DNA of 64,000 bases from Ornithodoros turicata (taxonomy: Eukaryota; Arthropoda; Arachnida; Ixodida; Argasidae), in NCBI RefSeq assembly GCF_037126465.1, contig NC_088204.1, forward strand, positions 61,177,771-61,241,770. Reading direction: 5' to 3'. Both the position numbers and the translations under genes were made by a program. Under the pieces are notes generated by a model that was not told the origin of the DNA, ran no database searches, and was given only the letters and a program-made list of their open reading frames with translations. Below are positions 29,853 to 39,120 of this stretch, one piece after another. Position 1 is the stretch's first letter. The number at the start of each line of letters is the position of its first letter.

Positions 29853-30892
29853 TTTCGAAAATGTAATGTTACTCCCACACGACCAGAACCAGCAATGAAG
29901 GGAATGAAATCACCTATCTCGTTTGCCAGTTCGATTTGAATGCTAGTCAGCTCCTTGACAGTCACATATTTATAGTAAAGATTTGTGAAAGAGTAGGACA
30001 TAACCTCATTCCGACTCTGCAGTCTAAATGGGAGAAGTCGAAGAAGGGGTGCGGTTATATCACCTACAGCTTCACTTTCGATGATATCGCTGTAAACGAA
30101 AATGTAATTTTGCGCTGGGAAGAGGCAGACCTCACGCTGAGCAACTGTGAAACTGGAGAAGGTTGTTCGTTTTCCAAATCCAAGCATCAGAGCTAAATAT
30201 GGGTGAAATGTAACGTAACCGTCATTGCGACGTTCCAGTTGACAAACTCCATTATAGGGATTGTAAAATATGAGACGAGCATCTTCTGGTAGGTGTAAGT
30301 TTGCTCGATATGCGTGATTTATCGCATCGGCGAGGTCCTTCCCTGACTCATAATACCCTTCTGGAACTTCGTATTTGGTTGTACGTGAACGATACGTGAT
30401 TAGGGTGACTTTCTCTTCAGTGTCCACCTGATATTTCAATACTTTTACTGGCTGGCCTTCATCCAATTCCGAAGAACCGATAATCTTTTCAGGAAGGCCA
30501 AGCTTAGCAGAGAGAGTTGAACTTAATTCCAGACCAGTATTTAGTGGAAGTTGTATTTCATAATGACCACTGACTCGTATTATTTTGGCTTGGTTTTTGA
30601 AGTGTTTCGTTAGAAGTTGACGAAAAGGTACAATAATGTTTTCTCCCGCAAGAAACTTAACTTGCTCTGTCGTGGTTACGCCACCGAAGAGGCTAGTCTC
30701 CGATATACCATTAACGATATCTGTGACATTATTAATTGCAAATGGGATATTCACCTCCGCCAGAGCAACCTCCCACTTTCCATCTAATCGCACTGGCTGA
30801 GCTAGTTTAACTCTGAACTTGCTCATTGTGTTACTAGGAAATACATCACTCGAGGCGTTTGACAGTAAGTTGACATAGAACTGGCTCGCCAT
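29843..30892 (-). CDS. Penton-like minor capsid protein of the Polinton
   Basis: A 349-residue intact protein beginning MASQFYVNLLSNASSDVFPS. The N-terminal ~60 residues (SKFRVKLAQPVRL, KWEVALAEVNIPFA) are the hallmark of a Polinton structural protein generally assigned as the minor capsid (penton) or a closely linked virion protein; which of the two is not settled by sequence alone. It lies first in the late leftward block, 80 bp inside the right terminus. An inverted, decayed copy of its 5' part sits beside the left terminus (16465-16735). The protein is probably assembled at capsid vertices in the nucleus. Confidence 0.75.
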   Translation of the reverse strand: MASQFYVNLLSNASSDVFPSNTMSKFRVKLAQPVRLDGKWEVALAEVNIPFAINNVTDIVNGISETSLFGGVTTTEQVKFLAGENIIVPFRQLLTKHFKNQAKIIRVSGHYEIQLPLNTGLELSSTLSAKLGLPEKIIGSSELDEGQPVKVLKYQVDTEEKVTLITYRSRTTKYEVPEGYYESGKDLADAINHAYRANLHLPEDARLIFYNPYNGVCQLERRNDGYVTFHPYLALMLGFGKRTTFSSFTVAQREVCLFPAQNYIFVYSDIIESEAVGDITAPLLRLLPFRLQSRNEVMSYSFTNLYYKYVTVKELTSIQIELANEIGDFIPFIAGSGRVGVTLHFRKCI

Positions 30893-31002
30893 TGTTTTTC
30901 TTTTTCTAAAATGAAAACAACATGATCGTGAGCAGTTCTTTTAAACCAAGAGCGAAGTCAAATGGGCGCGAAATTTAAAATTTGGAGGCGCAGGTAGCGC
31001 CA

Positions 31003-31436
31003 TCTGTTGAACGGCGGTAAATTTGCTGGAAGTGCTGCCATCTCTAGATGAACGAACTCAACTCCCCATGACGCCACCTGGCGTAAAAGAAATCAAACGA
31101 CGTCTCCACCCCACACAATTCTATCCTGATTAGCGACGCATGTAAATATGTAGAGCCCGTGGCCCAGTGGCTTAAGATATTCGTCTGACAACCTAAAGGA
31201 CTCAAGTTCGATTCCTAGTGTGTTTCACCATGACGTCATTATTGTTACTTAATCTTATCATTGATATCATATCACTAAGATTAACTATGTGACGTCACTG
31301 ATTAACTATCTTATCCACTGACCTCACTGATATGAGGGCAGAGCGGCTGCGGCCTGGAGTGACGTCATACGTCCTTGATGGCGTCATTTCCTGTTTGACG
31401 TCATTTCCTGGCTGCAGAGTTAATCTATACACTACT
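31003..31436 (-). repeat. Right terminal inverted repeat of the Polinton, outer part
   Basis: Reverse complement of 13824-14256, ~97% identical by eye. It is uninterrupted, unlike the left copy. Similarity to the left arm continues inward to about 30972 and, after a diverged gap, into the penton-like gene. Confidence 0.88.
31155..31222 (+). other. tRNA-like segment in right terminus
   Basis: It reads GGCCCAGTGGCTTAAG ... GTTCGATTCCTAG. A-box-like and B-box-like elements of an internal RNA polymerase III promoter are recognisable and correctly ordered. The anticodon arm is not foldable in a standard way. Mirrored at 14042-14108. Confidence 0.45.
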
Positions 31437-31442
31437 TATGAT
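31437..31442. other. Right target-site duplication of the Polinton (TATGAT)
   Basis: Exact repeat of 13818-13823, directly after the last base of the right terminus (ACTACT). Confidence 0.85.
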
Positions 31443-32009
31443 AATCATGTTTTCGGTTGACTACGAACTCAGAAAGCCTGACATCTCTTATGGTTAATTG
31501 AGCGCAGGATATTCTTGGTCGGTCAGTTTCATTGTGCTGAGACTTCTTTCAGCATCAGCGACAGTAGCTGGTGTGGTCAGAAAATAGAATGCTGACGCAA
31601 ATGTAAGGATTCAGATATATCTCCTGGAGGCTTTCTTGTATGTGTACGTTAAAAATTGTTTGGCGTCTCTTTGTTTGGCGTCCTCTCTTTTTCTCAATGA
31701 CACAAAAGGATATTCCATTATAAGTTCGCTGGCATCGATGTCTACCATTTTTACTTCAAAATTTTTGCTGCGATTCTCCAGTTCAAGTTCCCATTGACGC
31801 TGCCCCAAGTTGTTAGCGTTTTACAGAAATCCAAACAACTTTTACCACTTCACGAGTTGGTCGACAAAACAGAAGATATGGCCTGATCAGTGAGAAAAAG
31901 AAGGAACTGAGATTTGAATTTTCGTTCTGCAGAAAGACGACTCTCCTCTTCCTTTTTATTTTTTTTACTTTTAGGAGAAGGTAGCAGACATTGCAGAACT
32001 GCTTCATGA
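31443..32009. other. Right flank of the Polinton, no gene recognised
   Basis: Small minus-strand frames are present without motifs. Nothing is supported except that the neighbouring dispersed repeat starts near 32010. Confidence 0.3.
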
Positions 32010-32370
32010 TCTTGTCGCGTTGTCTGTACTCCGCCAAATAAAGAGAGGAACAGAAAGAACAGACGCAATTTGTACAATACAAGCGGTGCAGCAAATGCAA
32101 CCGCTTTTATGTTCCTCATTAAATGGCGTGCAGCATTTATTGTTCATTAATGTTAATTCTAAAAAGCATGTCTTCCAATTTCGAACAAATGAGGAGTGCG
32201 AATGATAGGACTTGATTGGCTATGATTCGGTTTTATCAGATGTCCATAACGACGCGCTCCTGTATTTTTGGGCGCACGGAACCGCGCGGGACCATTTCTT
32301 CCGCCACGCAACCAGGGACCAATTTTTCCGGGACGAACTTTTCCGGGACTATTTTTTTCCGAAACTCCAT
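32010..32370 (+). repeat. Dispersed repeat, copy 1
   Basis: Direct match, around four in five positions by eye, to 38740-39120. Shared blocks include GAGGAACAGAAAGAA, TTTTATGTTCCTCATT and GCTCCTGTATTTTT, and runs of TTCCGGGAC/GGGACCA. No coding content is recognised. Confidence 0.55.
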
Positions 32371-33356
32371 CCAACATGCTCTACACATTCTCGCTCCTAT
32401 AGTTATTCTACCTTCGGTCTGGAAGATGACTGGCTTGGTTCTTTGGATGATTGGTTTTCAACTCATTTCTGTTTGCCCACCGTTCTAGGCATTGAAGAAC
32501 AACATTACTTCCTCTTATAAGTAGAACTCGGAAATTTACGTGCCAAAACCATGAAGATAGACAGATATTTAGACAAAAAAAAAACCTAAACAGGCAAGAA
32601 CATGCAAAAACAGACACGTTGTAACACATGTCAAAACTACTACTAATATATGCTTCACGACGCAGACTTTATACTGTGGAACTGTAGCGAATGCTAGGAA
32701 CCATTCGATGACGCCAGTGCCTGACTGCGACGCTGTGCAACGTCAATCCTCCTGCACCGCTAGTTCAAGCTCACTGGGTGTTATCGCTGAACCTCTAACA
32801 TATATTCAGTTTAATGTTATTTCTTCAGTTTATTTTTACTACTCGTTTTCTCTTGTGTTTACTCGTTTATGTAGCTTAAGGCGCTATGGAGTCGGCGTTC
32901 CATGTTGATATCCGTTCATCGGCCACATTTTCTCTTACACGTTTTGTCAACCACACTCTACCTCAGGTAGGCGAATTTAATTCACTGTGGTGACGATGAA
33001 AGGTCTCGCCGTTGTTGGCCTCACATAGGTGGGCAACGTCACGACTGACGGCCTGGGGGAATGTGCATCCTGGTCGACTTCTATAAGAACTGTGCCGACA
33101 TATGATTTGGTCGAAAGACATTTCATCGAAGATCGAAACGGCAGCGGTCGTTTGATAATTTTTTATTGGTTCACTTGGAGTGTTGAACGCCGGAGTTCTA
33201 AATGCCGTTATCCTAAGCAACATTTAACTGTGTGTAACCCGTTTGCTCGTAAACACATTCCTCATGCTAACCCACTTTGTCAAATAATAATTGATTTCAA
33301 GTATTAAACATTCTTGGCAAATAAATAAAAATAAAGTAATGTCATTTTTCGATTAT

Positions 33357-33703
33357 TTATTCCTGTTGAATGTGGATAAATTTTAACAATGTATTATTGT
33401 TTCTGACAATCAACTGACCATTGTATAGGAGAAAGAACAGTTTTAGTTTATTTACTTTTCGCCTATGTGCAGGTGAATCTAAATTTAGTTCTTGCAACAG
33501 ACATGTAACCGAAGAAGTCCTTCGAAACCTAGACAAGATAAGCAGGGCAGCAGATCTTTGTACTTTCTCCATTTTTTCGGATAGCGTGCATGTGTAGTGA
33601 CCCAGATTGCAGATGCATACACTAAACGAGGTTGAACTAAGGTTTTATATGCTGTTAATTTAATATATTTCGTTGTGCCATGGCGAAATTTCCTTCTTAG
33701 CAT
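33357..33703 (-). pseudogene. LINE reverse transcriptase C-terminal fragment
   Basis: Two overlapping frames on the minus strand carry text typical of the region after the catalytic core of CR1/I-type LINEs: KYIKLTAYKTLVQPRLVYAS with a following W, then IEKVQRSAALLIL-type text (EKVQRSAALLILSRF) and LQELNLDSPAHRRK. A frameshift separates them. This is a dead 5'-truncated insertion; the clade is tentative. Confidence 0.7.
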
Positions 33704-34044
33704 CTACAGACTTCGAGTGGCTTTCGCGCACATATGGCTATCCCGTTTCAGACCGTTCCCTTTAAATATGTCACCAGCAATGAGAAGGGTGCTCAGAAGA
33801 AACACAGGCTATCGGCTGCTCCCAACCTGGGGCAACATTCTTCAACACGTGTCCGACTGGTTCGTAAATTACAAACGTCTGCAAGTAACAAGTGGTCTCC
33901 CTGCAAAAAAAAAAAAAGAAAAGAAAAAGAAATGATAATAATAAAAATTAAAAAAAGCAGAGTACCCTGATTGCCAGCTCCGTATGCTCGAGTCAAAAGT
34001 TACAGAAAAAGAGGTGCGGATGACACGGTGCATGCAATTTTGAA

Positions 34045-34172
34045 CTCCCTTCGAACAAACGTCTTTCGAACAAACGGCGTCGATCAACCAGCTTTCGATC
34101 AAACGGTTTTTGACCAAGCGGCGTTCGATCAAACGTCATTAGACCAAACGGCGTTCGACCAAATGGGCGGAC
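34045..34172 (+). repeat. 15-bp tandem repeat (TTCGATCAAACGGCG-like)
   Basis: About eight imperfect units related to TTCGATCAAACGGCG run without interruption. Because the unit is 15 bp, one frame reads as a five-residue repeat (AFDQT) and is open across the array, which explains the apparent coding frame. Confidence 0.75.
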
Positions 34173-34239
34173 ACTACGGCGTTCAAACACCCATTGACTC
34201 ACGATACATAAAAATAAACTTCCATAACAATTTGTTCTG

Positions 34240-34570
34240 ACTACATACAAGCAGGACCAAGCTGTTACATAAACTTCAAACTGACACATTAAGCGGCCTT
34301 GGCAGTCGCCATTCATTCCACCTTTCTCACCCTACGACCTTGTTCCAAATGCGGGAGAGGAAGACCCGACCTTTGTGGTCTCCCGTCTTTCGGTGCATAT
34401 GAGCATTCGGATGTTCTGGACGTTTGGTTCTTATGAGCAGGTTCTCCCGTCCTGCTCATTTCCACCAAACGCTCAAAACCACCAACTTTTTTTCGGTGCA
34501 TATGAGCGCTTGGAGGTTTTGAGCGTTTGGAGAGTATGAGCATTTGGTGCTTATGAGCTACTACCGCCCG
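34240..34570 (-). repeat. Dispersed repeat, inverted partner of 13205-13525
   Basis: Reverse complement of the repeat at 13205-13525. The 15-bp tandem array lies directly to its left, as might the variable tail of one element. Confidence 0.65.
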
Positions 34571-34620
34571 AACTAACATACCTGAAATTTGACCCGTACA
34601 TTCCTTTAGTCGCACCATAT

Positions 34621-36061
34621 GTTCTCGTCTTCTGTGTATTTTTTTATTTTTTTACCTTCTCCAACGTCCTGCGGTGTCGTGAAAAGTTATCGTGTAGATT
34701 CTTCTCCCACAAAAGTCTTCTAACACTTTGAATACATTATGCAAGAGCAGGAAATAGACCAACTTGCAAGAGATTTCCGACCACTGACCTGCTGCAATCG
34801 GGTTAGCATGGCACACGGCCAGAAGAGGGGGTGTTGTTTCCAATGCAGCCCCCAATAGACGGATTATCTCCGATGAATAGAAGGATTAGCCATTGTGTAG
34901 GGTACACCACTAGAGGGCGCTACCAGCGACGCCTCACCACTAGGGGCCGCTGCTGTCGTATTCCGCGGATGACGTCATTGCTCCTTCGGGGAGCATGGTG
35001 AGAGATAGCGGGAGGCATTGGATGGCGATGGGAAATAGAGCGCCCCCTTGTGCAAGGCTGTGGTGGCGCTGCGGGCGACAGGACAGACGCTCTCGGTGGC
35101 GGCTCTCCACGACGTTGTTATGGTCTCCTGACCGCGATACGCGGCGTCGGCGGCAAAAGGGTTTTGGGTCCAGCGTTGTGTACGAGTCCTTGAGCGAGTT
35201 TATATTAATCTCACTCCGTTTATTGTTCAACTGATGGTTGTTGTTTGAGAGCTCAATCGCAATGCTGTGAGATTGGGGTGTACGGCACGCATATGCGGCA
35301 TACGACAATATAAATAAATACATATAAACAAAAGGATGTGCACGATAAATTACGCCACATTATTATAGCTTCTCGTGTTGCTACACTTTGCATTATAAAG
35401 GCGCTTTCGCGAACCAGTCCATTCACAAACAGCCGTGTGCATCCCGTCGTGTATATATTAGACTTGGATACTTTCTTTTAATTGCCTAATAACGCTTTTG
35501 CGACTCGAGCGCGTATATTGGCAGGCTCCAGACTAGCGCAATATTATTTTGGTGATGGTGCCTATGCTCACACAAGAGCGGAGGAAAGTTGTTCCCCTAT
35601 TTGCTTTATGTATTTATTCACTTCAGTATAAACAATTTAGCACACTACAGTGCTGTATGATATATTGTAAGCACCTTATGGCTGCAGAATCACTGGGTGG
35701 ATATCTGTAAAATTTTAGTGCCTTCTTTTCTGTGGTGGTCACTGTCACTAATAGGGATTCAGTTAAGTGTTGTGGCAATTCCAATGTAAACAGTCATCTG
35801 CTATATTGGAAAGTGAGTGATTATGGTCAAACAAGTCTCAATAAACATGATACCTTCTACAATACCATCTGTGATTCTTTAATGTCAGTATGACAAGGTA
35901 TGAAGAAATGTTAACGTAGTGCATGCTATCCAAAGCAAATTCTTCCACATCCCCCCCCCCATCTACACACACTCAAAAAAAAAAAGAAAAAAAAAGAAAC
36001 GGAAATAAAATAAGGAAAGCATGAAAATTATTGCAGTTGCAACGGTCATGTCAGTAGGTCA
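34621..36061. other. Intergenic, no gene recognised
   Basis: Includes a GC-rich patch at 34900-35160 and low-complexity A-rich DNA at 35950-36020. The frames found (34940-35323, 34995-35234) mirror each other and have no motif. Confidence 0.3.
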
Positions 36062-36064
36062 TGT

Positions 36065-36545
36065 ACATCTTGGTATTTTCGAAATTTCTCAAACATTTCC
36101 ATAGCCGTTATATTCAACGTGCTGGACATCTAGTGTGCAACACCTGATATCGAACCAAAATCTGAGCAAGTATGGGGTCATGAACACATCGGTGTAACCT
36201 GAACAACAATAAGGTAGATGGCATGTCAACAAGTTGCACATTGCTATTCCATCTTGCACATTTGTCATGCTCATCTAGGTATTTTTTAAATTTCTTAAAC
36301 ATCTCCACATCTTTTATATTAAACGTGCTGGACATCCAGTGTGCAACACTTGATATCGAATCAAAATCTGAGCCAGTATTGGGTCATGAACACACCGGTG
36401 TAACATGAGTAACAATAAGGCAGACCACATGTCAACAAGTTGCAAACCGTTGTTCCATCTTGCACATTTGTCATGCTCATCTAGGTATTTTCGAAATTTT
36501 TCAAACATTTCCATATCTTTTATATTCAACGTGCTGGACATCTAG
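36065..36545. repeat. ~206-bp tandem repeat, 2.3 copies
   Basis: Units start at the phrase GGTATTTT near 36072, 36279 and 36484 (spacing 207 and 205). Each contains CAACGTGCTGGACATC-type and CTTGCACATTTGTCATGC blocks. Minus-strand frames inside are repeated relatives of each other but the unit length is not a constant multiple of three. Confidence 0.75.
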
Positions 36546-36571
36546 TGACATCCAGCACGTCTAGAAAAGAA

Positions 36572-36601
36572 AATGGCTGCTTTGTTAGCAAAGCAGCCAT
36601 T
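36572..36601. repeat. Perfect 13-bp hairpin
   Basis: AATGGCTGCTTTG and its complement CAAAGCAGCCATT are separated by TTAG. It adjoins another inverted pair (ACGTGCTGGA at ~36528, TCCAGCACGT at ~36551) and precedes a conserved repeat end (36700-36830) with AGAAGAAGAACAGTCTCTG, suggesting the edge of a retroelement. Confidence 0.6.
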
Positions 36602-36816
36602 CACTCCCGCCGTAGAAGCCCGTACCGACCCTTTCTTCCCTCCGGGCTGTTGACCCACAATTCGCACGGACCTTTAAACACGTCACACCTAACTTTTTAA
36701 ATACTATGCCAATTATGAGGACGGTGCCCAGAAGAAGAACAGTCTCTGTTCGAAATATCGGCGGCTTCTGTCCTGAGGCAACTCCCTTCCTACATCTCTA
36801 CCGGTTCGCTGGATTT

Positions 36817-37712
36817 CTACCCATCTACGTCAGACAGATGGGTGCCCGCTTGTGGAGTACGTTTCGACCCATTTTCCAAAGTAGGCAGTATTTTCGGTGT
36901 CATCAGATGATCTAGTGTCCTGTCCACTTGTATGACAATGGCAAGGAGTTCATCTAGCGTCTTTGGGTTCTGTATGGCGATCGACGTAGCTAGCTGTGGG
37001 TCTTTCAGCCCTTGTAGTACGCACTCTATGCGTTCCTTGTCTTTCACCCTTGTCCCAAGCGTTTCTCCCTCTTTTTGTGTGCAGTTTGTCACCTTGGCTT
37101 GCCACTGGATTAGAGTTAAGGTATCTCCGAACTGCTTAAGAAGAGACTCCCTCCGTAATGACCAAGGCGGTACTTGTCGTCCCGTTGTTGCGTTCCAGTC
37201 GGCAGCTGCTCCACGTAACTTGCCTTGTGCTATTGCGAGTAACGTGCGGTCATCCCACATGGCGAGTTTCTGCGTTCGTTCTAAGTCATCTATCCACCAT
37301 TTCGCCTGTAGGTTTTCATGTCCATTAAACGTCGGTAACGACGCTGACAAATCTGGGAGCTTGGTGACTTGCACCGGCTTCGTTTGGGCTCTTGTCATGA
37401 CTGACATACTTTGCTGAATGTACGCTGACAGTAACTGGATGTTCTCGGCGAGGTAAGCTGCGGAGGTGGTATTGGGAATGTAGTCGTCGTTGACGGTTGT
37501 GGTTCCTTGTCCATTTTGGAAGAAATGTCTTCCATTAGTCGAGTGATAAGTTCATCGCGTGTTCCGTTTCTGTCCAGAAGTCGATTCTCAAGTTCCTGTT
37601 TGAGAACCTTGAGTCCAGATAAATCTTCGAAAGTGGCGCACTTCCAGTGGCCACTGGAAGGCCGCGCTGGGGCGTATGTAACTATCACACTTGCCAAAAA
37701 CGCTTGCGACAA
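36817..37712 (-). pseudogene. LTR-retrotransposon gag fragment with SAP-like N-terminus
   Basis: The upstream frame (37712-37480) has a SAP-like motif LKVLKQELENRLLDRNGTRD followed by a Pro/Thr-rich linker; SAP motifs bind DNA. The downstream frame, open from about 37480 to 36817, has a retrotransposon gag capsid domain (PTFNGHENLQAKWWIDDLER, then AAADW, RRESLLKQF). The two frames differ by one base in the CCACCACC-like linker, so a frameshift separates them. No protease, polymerase or LTR was found; the 3' side is cut by other repeats at ~36830. This is a fragment of a Ty3/gypsy-type element rather than a host gene. Confidence 0.7.
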
Positions 37713-38739
37713 AGAATTTCGCTAATTCCTTGGTGTCGCCGGCTTGGTTGTTCGTCGTAGCAAGCATGGCTTACTCTGGGTGGTTTCGGCAGACGGTACG
37801 CGTCGACTGCGCCATATGTGAGCTTCGGGAGGCCATGAGAAGGATATAATACACAACTTTAATGAAGCGTTGAGTTATACATGTGAGCAGTGATTTCCCC
37901 AGAAATTCACTGCTGGGGGGGGGGGCGAAGAACAATCCAGACGCATTTTTTCTTTTTTTTTTGCTTCGTTTGCGCAGCCTTCGCTCTCCTTGCACCCCAA
38001 ACGCGTGCTCTCATGTGCGAGCGCTGGCCACTAGCCAAAGAGGGGAAAGCATTCGATACCTTCATCACAGCATTCGCCGACCAGCGGTGAAAATCTATGA
38101 CGAAAAAAGTAGAACACCCCGCTCGACTGAGTGGGGCGCAAATGGTTATTGATTATCCACATTCAGTTTGGGTGCCCGCACGCATTTTTGCTCGTATATG
38201 CACGCAATATATATGCATTGAAGAGTCACTTTCAAATGATTTTGGACAAATGCATGGTACGATCATCTGCATGACTGTGGTCCTACAGCCCAAGTTTGAC
38301 AGTACAGGATGTAATTCGCTGCGCCGGACTCTCTACCAGAACGTGTTGGTGGCCGAGCTGGGTGGGGTCACCTGAGAAATTTCAGGGGGGAGGGGGTGTT
38401 GCAACAATGCAGGGGGCGGGGTGTACAGGTGTAGGGAAATCCCTGCATGTGAGCGGCAGCACACCGGCATGGCTCCGCCATGTTCGTTCGTAGAACCTCT
38501 GAGAGTCATCTCTCCAATGTTGCCAGATCGAGCTTCCGGGTACGCTGTACCGGGAGGGGACACCAGGCCTTACTCACAGAATACAGCAGGTAACGTGCCA
38601 TTTTGCTCATGCCCTGTAGTACTCACCCTTATGAAAGAACGCGGCAATGTAGCAGAACCATGCGGAATCACCCGTGGTGAATAATCCCGTGTCATAGTCA
38701 AGATTTATTTGTTGTCGATGACTCGCTTCCTAATCTTGC
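37713..38739. other. Intergenic, no gene recognised
   Basis: Contains a G-run (37914-37925), a T-run (37950) and a GGGGGAGGGGGTGT stretch. Frames on the two strands mirror each other; none is supported. Confidence 0.3.
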
Positions 38740-39120
38740 CGAGTTTTTTGTACTCTGCAAAATAGGAGAGAGAGAGAGAGGAACAGAAAGAATACACGTA
38801 ATCTGCACAATACAAACAGTACGGTGAATGTAACCCTTTTATGTTCCTCATTCAATGACGTGCAGCTTTTATTGTTCATTAACATCAAGGTTAATAAAAA
38901 GAAGCCTGTCTCCCAATTTCAACAAATAATGAGGGCGAATGATAGCACTTGATCGGCTGTGATCCGTTTCATCAGCTGTTCCCAACGGCGCTCCTGTATT
39001 TTTCGGCGCAGGGAACTCCGCTGGACCATTATTCCCGCCCACGGCACCAGAGACCATTTTGTCCGGGACCAAATTTTTCGGGACCATTTTTTCGGGAACT
39101 CCGTGCTCGCTCATACTGTT
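38740..39120 (+). repeat. Dispersed repeat, copy 2
   Basis: Direct copy of 32010-32370, same orientation, 6.7 kb away. It includes a small GAGAGAGAGA expansion absent from copy 1. Confidence 0.55.

Larger units (their letters stand above)
13824..31436. mobile_element. Complete Polinton/Maverick (adintovirus-like) element
   Basis: The element runs from AGTAGTGTATAG at the left to its complement CTATACACTACT at the right, with TATGAT duplicated outside. It is 17.6 kb including two later insertions, so about 14.5 kb when it landed, the usual Polinton size. It carries the full core set: integrase, packaging ATPase, family B DNA polymerase, cysteine protease, major and minor capsid proteins and small core proteins. 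Gene order is leftward 17634-22746, rightward 23315-27183, leftward 27650-30892. Polintons are self-synthesising transposons or integrated viruses with capsid genes. Breaks in the polymerase, major capsid protein and protease show that this copy cannot replicate by itself. Confidence 0.92.

Noticed and set aside
34940..35323. 127-codon minus-strand frame
   Set aside because: Mirrored by a frame on the other strand in GC-rich DNA, no motif or start context.
36065..36545. Possible CRISPR-like array
   Set aside because: Only 2.3 units of ~206 bp, with no short repeats or unique spacers; a eukaryotic minisatellite.
36700..36830. Hammerhead ribozyme of a Penelope-like element
   Set aside because: A GAAA-like and a CTGAGG-like piece are present, but the conserved CTGATGA core and pairing stems could not be laid out.
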